DNA of 64,000 nucleotides from Onchidella celtica (lineage: Eukaryota > Mollusca > Gastropoda > Systellommatophora > Onchidiidae). The position numbers and the translations under genes were made by a program. The stretch's first letter is position 1, and each line of letters begins with the position of its first letter. The stretch spans positions 9,363,944-9,427,943 of the forward strand of contig OZ007571.1 of assembly GCA_963931925.1 (NCBI GenBank), given 5' to 3'. The notes beneath the pieces were generated by a model, which ran no database searches, was not told where the DNA came from, and saw only the letters and a program-made list of their open reading frames with translations. Below, piece by piece: positions 27,093 through 37,014 of the stretch.

Positions 27093-28296
27093 GATTCTAG
27101 TTCTATCTGCAGTAGAAATTTCTTTTTATTTGTCAAGATTGGTGGTATATGTATTAATTTCTTGGTGCGGAACCAAACTTCCGCGTTCAGTAGGCGCGTC
27201 AAAATGGTGTCATTCAACATTGTAGCTATGGTGAAGCGTCGGTCGTTACCGTAAACCTAATGTGGCGGATGGTTCATGACCTTTCGCTGTTTTGTGACGT
27301 CACACAATGGGATCATCCAGTCTGGGTATTTTATTAGTCTGTGGTCTGGTTAGATTATTACATATCTATATATGATAATATGTATTAAAAATTTTCAATT
27401 TTTGTATTCTGTTGCCAGAGTGCTAGAAAAGCAGTCTAAGGGGCACAATCATGTTAAATGCAGCATGGCCAGTTACGCACAAGAGTTATCTGTGCGCGGT
27501 ACGTGCATGTGATGAGAGCATCACATGGTCTTGTACTGGTCTTATTCTGTGTATGCTGTAACCCGGTTTTACGGGTCTTAAGACACTATGCAGACATGGA
27601 GGGGTGGAAGGAGAGAGTGAAGGAAGAGCAACACATATATCAAGGAAAAACTGGTGAACAAGACTGTATGTAGATCTAGACAAAGGAAAGCAAGAAAGAT
27701 GAGTCAAACGAGAAATTCTGATGACCGTCTGCTAGATACGAAAAGAGAGCTTCTTTCTCTCCCCCCCCCCCCCCTCCCCCTCCCCCGACAAAAAAGCTGA
27801 GTAAGAAAATGTTTCGAGCTCCTGCATAGCCAATGGAGAGACTGTCTTAAAAAGAGGAGAAATGTAACACTCCTTTGCTGAATTACCTCCTATGGTTTCA
27901 TGTACAGATTCCAATGTTCAACAGATGTCTATAATGTTTTCAGTATTAATATGAACATTCCCAAACAAGGTGTATTGTTGTTGTTTTTTTCCAAATGCAT
28001 GTAGAGGGATAGAACTTAAAGTCTTTCTGGAGTGTGAGATAAATTTGATAAGACAGCTGGTATTCAACATCTTTCACCCGCTGTCATGTCTTCAATTGGA
28101 CCATTCAAATCCACAACAAGAATAATGATTAAAAAAACACAACAACCCAGTAAAAACCCTGTAAATTTGAATTAAAATGTTTAATTGCATCTCTGACAAA
28201 CTTCAGGTAGGCGATATCTCTCCCTGGCAGACAAGGTACTACATGCATCTATCACATTCAGACAAATCTCACGGGATAAGAAATACATGTACATGT
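27093..28296. other. Intergenic, nothing recognised
   Basis: Poly-C run at about 27761-27775. No gene or repeat boundary recognised. Confidence 0.4.
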
Positions 28297-29401
28297 TGTC
28301 ACAATCACGTGCGTGAAGATGGTCACGACCACGTGTGTGATGAGTACCTAACTTATTTACCTTTCAAACCCAGCTAACAAGCCAAGCAAGCAGACCAGCG
28401 ATCAACGGACACATGGAGTGAGATTTAAATTAAACGATATTTAATTATAAATGCATGACAAAACTTATGTCAAAACATTCAACTCATGATAATCACATAC
28501 ATAATCACAAAAACAGAGATATTTCAAATTTACTCTTGGGGATCATGGCTATTCTCTATTCCCCGTTTCACATCTAGATCTAACCCCTCTGTCCATAAAC
28601 TTAATTACGTATACTTAATAGTCTCTGTCAACAGCTGCCCTCCTCATTGATGCAGTTTCACGTCTCCAGAGTTCACACGATCCTTTCTAGATCTCTAACT
28701 TCGACGATAAAAGGGGAAACAGACGCCCCTGGCTTCTCACAAATAAGAACACACAGTTCACACCCGCCATCGTAGATTACTTGTTCCTTGAGGGGTTCTC
28801 ATCATCCCGTCCTCAAGACTCTTCAACTTGCAAACACACAGCACACCGACGGTTCACACCCGCCATCGTAGATTCACGAGCTTCTGATGGGTTCCCATCC
28901 TATCATCAGAACTCCTCAACTTCTGGTCCCCATGGCACGACCTTCCACTGGTCGCCCGGACCGATAAATTCTGCGTCTTCCTTTAGGAATGAATAACTTG
29001 GGAACCTCATAGATCCCTCACATACTTAACACCCCTGGTCCCTATGGCACGACCTTCCACTTGTCGCCCGGACCACTTCTCGCTGCGTCTTCCTCTAGGA
29101 ACGAATAATTTGGGAACCTCGTGTGTCGAGCTTCTCCTCTACTTATACTCCCGAGGTCTTTGCACACGCGACTAGTTTAAAGCGAGTCGTGTGTATCTAT
29201 TCACGCTCGTCAACAATGTTAAAAACCGTGTTTTCCCCTGCTAAGCTCACCCCCCTAGACTCGTGGCGCACAAGGCCACCGACCTTCCTCGTGATAGTAA
29301 TCTTTCATGCTAGTCAACAACTTAAAAACTCCCCTTCTCCCCTACTAAGTTTACCCCCTCTATACTCGTGGCGTACAAGGTCATCAACCTTAATCGTGAC
29401 A
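28297..29401 (-). mobile_element. Probable solo LTR on the minus strand (second TGTCAC-type family)
   Basis: Read on the minus strand, the 1,105-bp block begins TGTCACGATTAAGG and ends CACGTGATTGTGACA. These termini are like those of the 16.9-kb solo LTR, but the interior is not. It is flanked by a 4-bp direct repeat, atgt (28293-28296 and 29402-29405). A TATA-like motif (gggagtataagtag) lies on the minus strand at about 29140-29153, and the interior holds imperfect tandem duplications (28757-28874, 28930-29120 and 29218-29400). A canonical polyadenylation signal was not seen. The weak point is the short duplication. Confidence 0.5.
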
Positions 29402-29731
29402 ATGTATCAAAATATATTGTGTAAAAAATAAATTTAATTGCTTATAAGAAAAAATTTAACTATTTTTTGACACAATAAAATACATGTACAACAATGTAGA
29501 ACTCAAATTTCATTGTTTTAAGACAGAATTTAACTATTTTTTCCACACAGTAAAATGTAACCGATTGCAACGAAAATGGATGATATTTTGATTCTGTTTT
29601 GATTCTTTAGCAATACAAAATGCATGGACACTGACACATCCTCACAATAACTCCACTTCCACAATTATATCATCTCAACTTACAAACTAGCATGCATAAA
29701 AACATTTTCCGATTTGAAATATTACATGCTT
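29402..29731. other. AT-rich intergenic stretch
   Basis: Repeats of the form agaatttaactattttttg suggest old repeat sequence. Nothing is definable. Confidence 0.35.
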
Positions 29732-29742
29732 ATAAAGGCATG

Positions 29743-32700
29743 CGCCCGTGCAGATGCGGGGCTCTCTTGTAGAAGAGGGACAGCAGAGAATACATCTGAC
29801 GTGATACTGCGTGTCGTAAGAGGCGACTAAAGGTGCAAAGGTCCTGGTCTCCCGAGAAGAGCCAGTTGGCGGTGGGCCAACTACCCACCCTGTAAAAATA
29901 AACCAGTTACAGAAACACAAGCAAATACTTCAAATCAGTCTTTTATCTTGGGAGAAGGGGGAGCATCTGCACCTGTAGATTCAATGAAGGACAATGGACA
30001 AAGCCGAAAGGACGCCACTGGCCCGACTGCTCCTTCATCAAGCAAGTCACTCCGGATTGCGTCGTGGAATGTCCGCTCCATGTATGAAGCAGGAAAGAGT
30101 GCCCAGGTTACAATGGAGATGAGGCGATACAGACTGCACATACTTGGAGTTAGCGAGACCCGCTGGATACAGTCCGGACTGAAACAACTTAATACTGGGG
30201 AAAAGATTTTGTATTCTGGAAGGGAGGACAAAAAGCATACAGAAGGAGTAGCGATCATCTTGAGCAAGCACGCCCAGAGGTCACTGAGGGGATGGGAACC
30301 CTATGGAAGGAGAATTATATTGGCATCATTTACTACTAAGAACAAGAACATCAACATGAACATTGTGCAGATATACGCCCCAACAAATGAAGCAACCGAT
30401 GAGGACAAGGACGACTTCTACAACCAGCTTCAGGAAATAGTTGACACATTGCCAAGAAAAGATGTGAACATTATAATGGGAGACGCCAATGCCAAGATAG
30501 GACAGGACAATACAGGGTATGAGGACATTATGGGGTGCAATGGTTTAGGACAAATGAATGAGAATGGAGAGCGGTTTGCAAGTTTCTGCGCATTTAACAG
30601 CTATGTGATTGGAGGTTCAGTATTCCCACACAAGAGGATCCATAAGGCCACTTGGATTTCACCGGATGGAGTAACTGAAAATCAGATTGACCACTTTTGC
30701 ATCACCCGACGATTCAGACGCTCACTAGAGGATGTCATAGTACAGAGAGGAGCAGATGTTGGATCTGACCATCACATGCTGCTGGCAAGACTCAAACTCC
30801 GCCTCAAGAAACAAGGTACCAGAGCAGGAACAAAGAGGAGAAAGTTTCAAGTGAGCCTTCTGGATGGAGACAAGAAGGAAGAGTTCCAGCTGACACTGAG
30901 GAATAGATTCAAACCCCTTGTTGACCTGGAAGAGACAGTAGATTTGGAGACTCACTGGGCTAAGGTAAAAGGAGTATTTACATCGACATGTCAGGATGTT
31001 ATTGGGGAAAAGAAAGTGGAACACAAGGAATGGATCAGTCAAAAATCACTGGACTTGATAAGGATAAGAAGAGACCTAAAAGAACGGGTAAATGCAAGTC
31101 GTACAAGAAGCTCAAGAGTTGGTAACCAGGAAGAGTACCGAGCATCAGCTAAAGAGGTCAAAAAATCAATTAAAAAAGACAAAGAGGAGTTCATAGGAAT
31201 GTTAGCAGAGAAAGCAGAGAAGGCAGCAACAGGAGGACACATGAGGATCCTCTACCAGACTACAAAGACTCTTGCTGGAAAATATGGAAAACCTGAAGTT
31301 CCTGTCAAGGATTACAACAGGAAGGCTATTTTTGGAAAGGAAGCTCAGGCAAAAAGATGGATAGAACATTTTAACAGCCTCTTGAACAGACCTCCACCAA
31401 GCAACCCACCCGACATTCTACCCGCAAGAAATGATTTACCGATCAGTTGCGACCCTCCGACTAAAGCAGAGATTAATGATGCCATAAAGCAGTTAAATCG
31501 AGGCAAGGCAGCTGGACCAGACCAGATCCCACCAGAGGCGCTGAAGGCAGATGCTGTTGGGGCTGCAGAGGGTCTGCACTCACTATTCTCGAGGATTTGG
31601 ATCGGAGGCAAGTTTCCAAAGGACTGGAAGGAAGGACACCTCGTGAAGCTCCCAAAAAAAGGGGACCTCAGCAATTGTAGTAACTACAGAGGAATCACAC
31701 TTCTCTCCATCCCAGGAAAGGTTTTCAATCGGATTATTCTCAAGCGAATACAGAATGCAACAGACCAAAAACTTCGCGAGGAGCAAGCTGGTTTCAGGAG
31801 TAATCGATCAACCACCGACCAGATCGCCACGCTGAGAATCATAGTAGAGCAGTCGCTAGAGTGGAACTCCCAACTGATAGTGAACTTCCTTGACTACGAG
31901 AAGGCCTTTGATAGCATCGATAGAGAAACACTGTGGAGAATATTGAGACATTATGGAATCCCAGAGAAGATGGTGAATCTTATCAAGAGCATGTACGAGG
32001 GGACAAGTTGCAGAGTCGTACATGATGGTGAGCTTACTGACAGCTTTGATATCAAGACTGGTGTTAGGCAGGGTTGCTTGCTGTCCCCATTTCTGTTTAT
32101 CCTGGTGATTGATTGGCTTATGAAAGAAACCACCAGTGGAGGAAGAAATGGCATACAATGGACCCCATGGACACAGCTGGACGATCTAGATTTTGCAGAT
32201 GACTTGGCACTATTGTCGCACACACACGACCAGATGCAAGCAAAGACTACAGCTCTAAACAAAATTTCAGAATCTATTGGATTGAGGATACATCCCGCGA
32301 AGTCGAAGGTCCTAAAAATTGTTGCACCCCTAAGCGAACAAGTCACAGTAGGAGATCAACCACTGGAAGATGTAGAGTCCTTCTGCTATCTTGGTAGTAT
32401 CATTGACAATAAGGGAGGAACAGAGGCAGAAGTCAAAGCACGAATTGGAAAGGCACAGGCAGCTTTCACATCCTTAAGCAAGATTTGGAGAACCAAGGAT
32501 ATATCTCTAAAAACAAAGCTGAGGATATTCAACTCGAACGTGAAGTCAGTCCTGTTGTATGGATGTGAGACTTGGAATGCGTCCCAGGCCTGCATAAAGA
32601 GAATCCAAGTTTTCATCAACAGATGTTTGAGGAAGCTACTTAAGATCAGATGGACAGACAAGGTCAGTAATGAAATTGTATGGAAAAGAACAAGACAGAA

Positions 32701-32987
32701 CCCAGTCAGAGAGGAAATTGGTAGGAGGCGATGGAGATGGATCGGCCACACTCTCAGGAGGCCAGGAAACAGCATCACGAAGAAGGTATTGGACTGGAAT
32801 CCCCAGGGCAAGAGATCAAGAGGAAGGCCGCGCGGAACGTGGAGAAGAGCCAGAGAAAATGATGTGCAACGAAGCGGAAAGACTTGGAATAATGTAAAGA
32901 GGCTGGCCCATGATAGAGAGGGATGGAAGGTGTTTGTTGGTGGCCTATACCCTGATCCAGGGTGAGAAAGGCAATGATGATGATGAT
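29743..32987 (+). mobile_element. Full-length RTE-type non-LTR retrotransposon, copy A
   Basis: The 3,245-bp element has a 205-bp 5' UTR, one 1,005-codon ORF, and a very short 3' end finishing in a GAT repeat only about 20 bp after the stop. That tail is typical of RTE-clade LINEs. The 11-bp target-site duplication ataaaggcatg lies at 29732-29742 and about 32986-32996 (its first two bases overlap the GAT tail). The start nucleotide is the same as in copy B, so neither copy is 5'-truncated. It lies beyond the 3' end of TRMT13 and next to the integrase-first gypsy relic. Confidence 0.95.
29948..32965 (+). CDS. Endonuclease-reverse transcriptase of RTE-type LINE (copy A), intact
   Basis: The 1,005-residue protein carries out target-primed reverse transcription. 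An N-terminal apurinic-like endonuclease (about residues 35-285) shows WNVRS (N41), SETRW (E70), MGDANA (D179, N181), IDHF (D248) and SDHH (D274, H275). A linker leads to the reverse transcriptase (about 565-810), with FLDYEKAFD (D649), VRQGCLLSP and the catalytic FADD at 749-752. The C-terminal region is basic and includes a RRRWRWIGHTLRRP segment characteristic of RTE-like elements. There are no stops or frameshifts, so the copy may be active. The start at 29948 is the first ATG that opens the frame. The same endonuclease/RT group is often annotated as craniofacial development protein 2-like in animal genomes, a misnomer. Confidence 0.95.
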   Translation: MGEGGASAPVDSMKDNGQSRKDATGPTAPSSSKSLRIASWNVRSMYEAGKSAQVTMEMRRYRLHILGVSETRWIQSGLKQLNTGEKILYSGREDKKHTEGVAIILSKHAQRSLRGWEPYGRRIILASFTTKNKNINMNIVQIYAPTNEATDEDKDDFYNQLQEIVDTLPRKDVNIIMGDANAKIGQDNTGYEDIMGCNGLGQMNENGERFASFCAFNSYVIGGSVFPHKRIHKATWISPDGVTENQIDHFCITRRFRRSLEDVIVQRGADVGSDHHMLLARLKLRLKKQGTRAGTKRRKFQVSLLDGDKKEEFQLTLRNRFKPLVDLEETVDLETHWAKVKGVFTSTCQDVIGEKKVEHKEWISQKSLDLIRIRRDLKERVNASRTRSSRVGNQEEYRASAKEVKKSIKKDKEEFIGMLAEKAEKAATGGHMRILYQTTKTLAGKYGKPEVPVKDYNRKAIFGKEAQAKRWIEHFNSLLNRPPPSNPPDILPARNDLPISCDPPTKAEINDAIKQLNRGKAAGPDQIPPEALKADAVGAAEGLHSLFSRIWIGGKFPKDWKEGHLVKLPKKGDLSNCSNYRGITLLSIPGKVFNRIILKRIQNATDQKLREEQAGFRSNRSTTDQIATLRIIVEQSLEWNSQLIVNFLDYEKAFDSIDRETLWRILRHYGIPEKMVNLIKSMYEGTSCRVVHDGELTDSFDIKTGVRQGCLLSPFLFILVIDWLMKETTSGGRNGIQWTPWTQLDDLDFADDLALLSHTHDQMQAKTTALNKISESIGLRIHPAKSKVLKIVAPLSEQVTVGDQPLEDVESFCYLGSIIDNKGGTEAEVKARIGKAQAAFTSLSKIWRTKDISLKTKLRIFNSNVKSVLLYGCETWNASQACIKRIQVFINRCLRKLLKIRWTDKVSNEIVWKRTRQNPVREEIGRRRWRWIGHTLRRPGNSITKKVLDWNPQGKRSRGRPRGTWRRARENDVQRSGKTWNNVKRLAHDREGWKVFVGGLYPDPG

Positions 32988-33419
32988 AAAGGCATGTGCG
33001 GCCAAATAAACCAATTTCACTATTTCTTCATAAAATATTATATTATACATGTATTATATAATTTACCTCATAGATCTGTCCATTACGTTGCTAGGACATG
33101 ATAAATGGAGAGAATTCATGTGCAGTGATTCGTGCTAAGGCCAAAAAGGAACAACAGTCAGATGATAGTGAAGATATCTGTAAAGAAAATAAATCTAACA
33201 AGACCAGCAGTTACTGATTTTGCTGATCTTTCTCTTCTGATACTTTTCTTGGATCCATATTAAATTGAGATAATGTCAGTCATTCTGATGTTTTACAGAA
33301 ATCTGAGAATTTGTCATGTGCTAAAGATCAGTTTATTCCAAGGTTTGGGTCCAGACTTACGATTACAGGATCAGGTAATTGGTAACGAAGAACTTAATAA
33401 AATGCCTGTAGGGTGCTTC

Positions 33420-34470
33420 ATGAAAGATGGAGTAGGCCCTACTTATGAGAAAATGGAGACCCACTAATGTCCGTGCAACTGGAGAGTGGGCGGTTGTCTA
33501 TCAGGTTGTTGTTCCCAGTCCTTATAGGCAGGAAATTCATTCCATGGCCCATAGTTTACCTCTTGGTGGTCATTTAGGTGTGAAGAAAACCTTTGATAAG
33601 ATAACGAAACTTTTTTTGGGGGCCAGGAATTAGAAAAGATCTGGTTTATTTTTGTAAGACTTGTCACACTTGTCAGGTAACTACAATGTAAATAGGCAAG
33701 CAAAATTTTGAAAAAGATGTGGCTCCTTTACAGCCAATTCCAGTTTGTGGCGAGCCATTTTCTAGGGTCATCACTGATTGTGTTGGTCCTTTGCCAAAGA
33801 CCAGATCAGGAAATCAATATTAGTTAACTATTATGTGCACAGCCACTAGGTTCCCTGAGGCCATTCCCCTCAGTAATGTTAAGGAAAGCTTTGATCAAGT
33901 TTTTCACTTTGTTTGGATTACCCAAAGAAGTAGAATCTGATCAAGGCAGTAATTTTATGTCAGGACTGTTTCAGCAGGCGATTTGTGAATTAGGGACCAG
34001 ACAAATTAAGTCGTCTGCGCATCACCCAGAATCTCAAGGAGCTCTAAAAGGGTTCAATGCTACCTTAAAGAACATGGTGAGGACTTATTGCTATGATAAT
34101 GAGAAGAATTGGGATGAAGGGATACATTTGCTGTTGTTTGCAGCTAGGGAGTCAGTTCAGGAATCTCTAGGATTTAGTCCTTTTAAATTGGTATTTGGAC
34201 ATAATGTTCATGGACCTTTAGCTCTGTTGAAAGAACAATGGGTCAGTAATGATCCAAAGATGAGTATAATGGATTATGTACAAAAGTTTAAAAATTGGCT
34301 TCACAAGGCTTGTGAACTAGCCAGAGAAAATTTAAAATCTGCCAAAAGAAGAATGAAAACTTGGTATGATAAGAATGACAGAACAGGGTTTTTAAGCCTG
34401 GAGATAAAGTTCTTGTTTTGTTTCCCGTGGAGTCCAATCCTCTCCAGGCCAGATTTCATGGTCCTTATAT
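33420..34470 (+). pseudogene. Integrase part of the Gmr1-like relic
   Basis: The His-His-Cys-Cys zinc module is spread over two frames (HSMAHSLPLGGHLGVKK near 33540-33590, CKTCHTCQ near 33655-33680). The core has an Asp in VITDCVGP (about 33767-33790) followed by a stop after SGNQY, and a second Asp in ESDQGSN (about 33932-33952). The third catalytic position, normally Glu after QGAL, is Lys (AAA at 34047-34049). The frame then stays open to 34472. Integrase would insert the cDNA into the host genome; this one cannot. Confidence 0.85.
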
Positions 34471-34794
34471 GAAATTGAATCAAGAGTAAATGATCTCAAT
34501 TATGTTATAAAAACTCATGATAGGAGAAAAACTACACAGCCTTGTCATGTAAATATGTTGAAAACGTACCATGAAAAACCAGTTCGGGTTATTGCTGTGG
34601 CTGATGGAGTTACAGATGGTATTGAGCTGGAGGATGAGGCTCAAGATGTAAATCTCAAACATGAATTATAATTATAATATCATCAAAGTTGTTGAATTCT
34701 GAGGTTTTGCAAAACATTGATTTTAAATTAAGTCATTTAGGACCATATCAAAGACATCAGATGAAAAATTTGATCTTTAAATATCAAGATTTTG

Positions 34795-35700
34795 TTTTCT
34801 GATGTTCCAAAAAGAGCTACTATTGTTTCTCATGATGTATTTGTTGGCAATACAAAACCAATTATTCTTTTAAGGTGAATCCTGAGAGATGAGAATTAGT
34901 TAAGAAAGAAATTGAGTACATGTACATGTTAAAGAATAATATCATTCAACCTTCTCAATCTGATTGGAGTTCACCATGTGTAACTGTTCCAAAGCCTTAT
35001 GGAGCTATCAGATTTTGTACAGATTACAGGAAGGTTAATGCTGTCAGTAAGACTGATGCTTACCCAATTCCTGGAATTGATGATTTGTATAGATAAGGTT
35101 GGAAAAGCCAAATATGTGACAAAAATTGATTTATTAATAAATGGCTATCGGTGTGTACCTTTGACAGACAGAGCATGAAAGATTTCTGTAACCCCGTCTG
35201 GGTTGTATGAATACAATGTTCTGCCATTTGGTATGAAAAATGCTCCAGCTACCTTTCAGAGAATGATTCACAAAGTTATTCAGGGATTGAGTGATACAGA
35301 TGCCTATATGGATGATGTGGTGACTGGAAAGGACACGCGGAATGAACATCTTGGTGCGGTCGAAAAATCCTTTCAAAGACTTTTTGAGGCAAATTTGACT
35401 GTAAATTTGGCTAAAAGTGAATTTGGGCATGGCATTCTGACATATTTAGGATATATATATGTTGTTGGTCAGGGTAAAGTAGTCTCTCTCCGGGCTAAAG
35501 CTGATGCTATTTCAGTTTCCTACACCTACCAACAAAAGAGGTCTTAGGAGATTTTTAGGAATGGCTAGATATTACAGAAAATTCTGTAAAAATTTTGCAT
35601 ATGTTACCACGCCCTTGGCAAATCTTTTAAAAAAGACAAAAAGTTTTCTTGGGATGAATCATGCCATAGATCATTTGATAAGTTAAAAGATATATTATGT
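34795..35700 (+). pseudogene. Reverse transcriptase part of the Gmr1-like relic
   Basis: The linker (LFSDVPKRATIVSHDV) is followed by [41 protein letters not shown] and the catalytic AYMDD at about 35305-35320, then the RFLGMARYYRKFCKNF connection motif near 35555-35600. Stops and frame changes near 34880, 35095, 35178 and 35520-35545 inactivate it. Confidence 0.85.
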
Positions 35701-35719
35701 CACTCTATTGTCCTCAAGT

Positions 35720-36118
35720 CCCCTGATTTTAGTCAACCATTTGCAATGGCGGTTGATGGTAGCGAGTGATGAAGCAACTGGGGCGGTTTTGTTACAAAGA
35801 AAAAAATGATAATCAAGTGGAACATCCTGTTGCTTATTTTTCAAAAAATTAAATAAACATCAAATGCCATATTCTACTATTCAAAAAGAACCCTTGGCCT
35901 TAGTTTTGGCCCTGCAGCATTTTGAGGTGTATGTAGGTACAACTCTGGAACATGTGAATATCTATACTGACCATAACCCTTTGGTATTTTTGCACAAGAT
36001 GAAAAATAGAAATCGAAGTCTGTTGAGTTGGGAGTTTGGCATTACAGGAATATAATTTAAATATTGTTTACATAAAAGTAAAAGAGAATGTGATTGCTGA
36101 TTGCCTTTCAAGATGTTA
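35720..36118 (+). pseudogene. RNase H part of the Gmr1-like relic
   Basis: Visible segments are FAMAVDGS (first catalytic Asp), ATGAVLLQRK, HPVAYFSK, YSTIQKEPLALVLALQHF (Glu) and IYTDHNPLVF (Asp at about 35970). It ends with a VIADCLSRC motif near 36090-36115, as expected at the end of a gypsy RNase H. Several in-frame stops are present. Confidence 0.8.
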
Positions 36119-36120
36119 TT

Positions 36121-36575
36121 GATCCTATGTATTTAGGTTATGTTTACCCCCCCCCTTGTTTGATTTGTTACTCTTTATATAGTTACTCTTTTAAACCCCA
36201 AGTAGTAAGGTTTTTGGGTCTTCACCCACAGATATTTGGTAACAGAATTTCAGATGGTCTTGATTGTGTCTCATTTCATAGAAAAAAAAACGAAAAAAAG
36301 AATCTGTATATTTCTGTATTTTTGCATCGTTTTCTAGAAATATGATGTCAGCAGAATTACGTTTTAATCCAAAGTTTCAGTCAAGCAATTATGCCAACAT
36401 TAACAACTGAACAAAAGCTTTTGCACCTTTTAGATGCTGTTAATTATTTCATTCCTGACATGTCACCCAGAACAGTTCCCTATCCAAGTCATGAGAATAA
36501 AACCAGTGCCCGTTCAGGAGACAGAGGAACCGAATGCACCTGTTCTTTAAATATCACGTCCAGTTGTTTGGAATG
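36121..36575. other. Non-coding stretch between gypsy relic and TRMT13 3' end
   Basis: Could include the remnant 3' LTR of the Gmr1-like element, but no matching 5' LTR was found. Short poly-C run at 36150-36159. Confidence 0.3.
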
Positions 36576-36581
36576 TTTATT
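36576..36581 (-). terminator. Candidate TRMT13 polyadenylation signal
   Basis: AATAAA on the minus strand, 232 bp past the TRMT13 stop codon. It is the nearest canonical signal I saw in the expected 3' UTR. The cleavage site was not determined. Confidence 0.4.
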
Positions 36582-36812
36582 GATAAATTCTTTTTTAAAA
36601 AGATTTGGCAATGAAACTTTCTCCATGTAAACACTACTGGCAGCTTCTCTGTCTTTGTTTCTTAATCTGTGCATACCTTTTGTTCAGCATCTGAACTGCA
36701 GTGCCTTTCTTCTTTAACACATTATCTAATAGGCAATGACATTTTGAAAAAAAAAAAATGACATCTTCAGAGGTTTGGTTGTCATACAAATATACAACAT
36801 TCTTTTTTCAGA

Positions 36813-37014
36813 TTATGATAAACATCCCGGTTTGGGAGTTTTAGCTATCAAAACAACATTTTCTGGTGTTAATTCTTCATTGATGTATTCTCGTAAAAAG
36901 CACTCCATGCCCTTCGACCTCAGGTAATGCAGACGTCCAGTATCAAGAAGCCTTTTACATTTGCGTCCAATTTCCTCTCTTTCCTGCACCGACAGCTTTT
37001 CTCTCAAGGACTGA
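36813..37014 (-). CDS. TRMT13: TRMT13 coding exon 13 (C-terminus)
   Basis: Acceptor gatttttgcag; 202 nt to the TAA at 36815-36813. Encodes SVQEREEIGRKCKRLLDTGR and the ENVVLIAK motif near the end, as in other TRMT13 C-termini. Confidence 0.93.

Larger units (their letters stand above)
33270..36120 (+). pseudogene. Decayed Ty3/gypsy retrotransposon with integrase upstream of RT (Gmr1-like order)
   Basis: Reading 5' to 3', the relic shows an integrase zinc-binding segment (about 33420-33690), an integrase core (about 33750-34100), the integrase C-terminal tail (to about 34600), then a pre-RT linker (about 34795-34860), RT (about 34900-35520), the RT connection region (to about 35700) and RNase H (about 35750-36115). 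All are in one orientation. Domains are broken by several stops and frameshifts. The order matches Gmr1-type Ty3/gypsy elements described from fish and other animals, not the usual RT-RNase H-integrase order. Gag, protease and LTRs were not recognised. Alternatives are a rearrangement or two abutting fragments, but the linker continues smoothly from integrase tail to RT. Confidence 0.85.
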
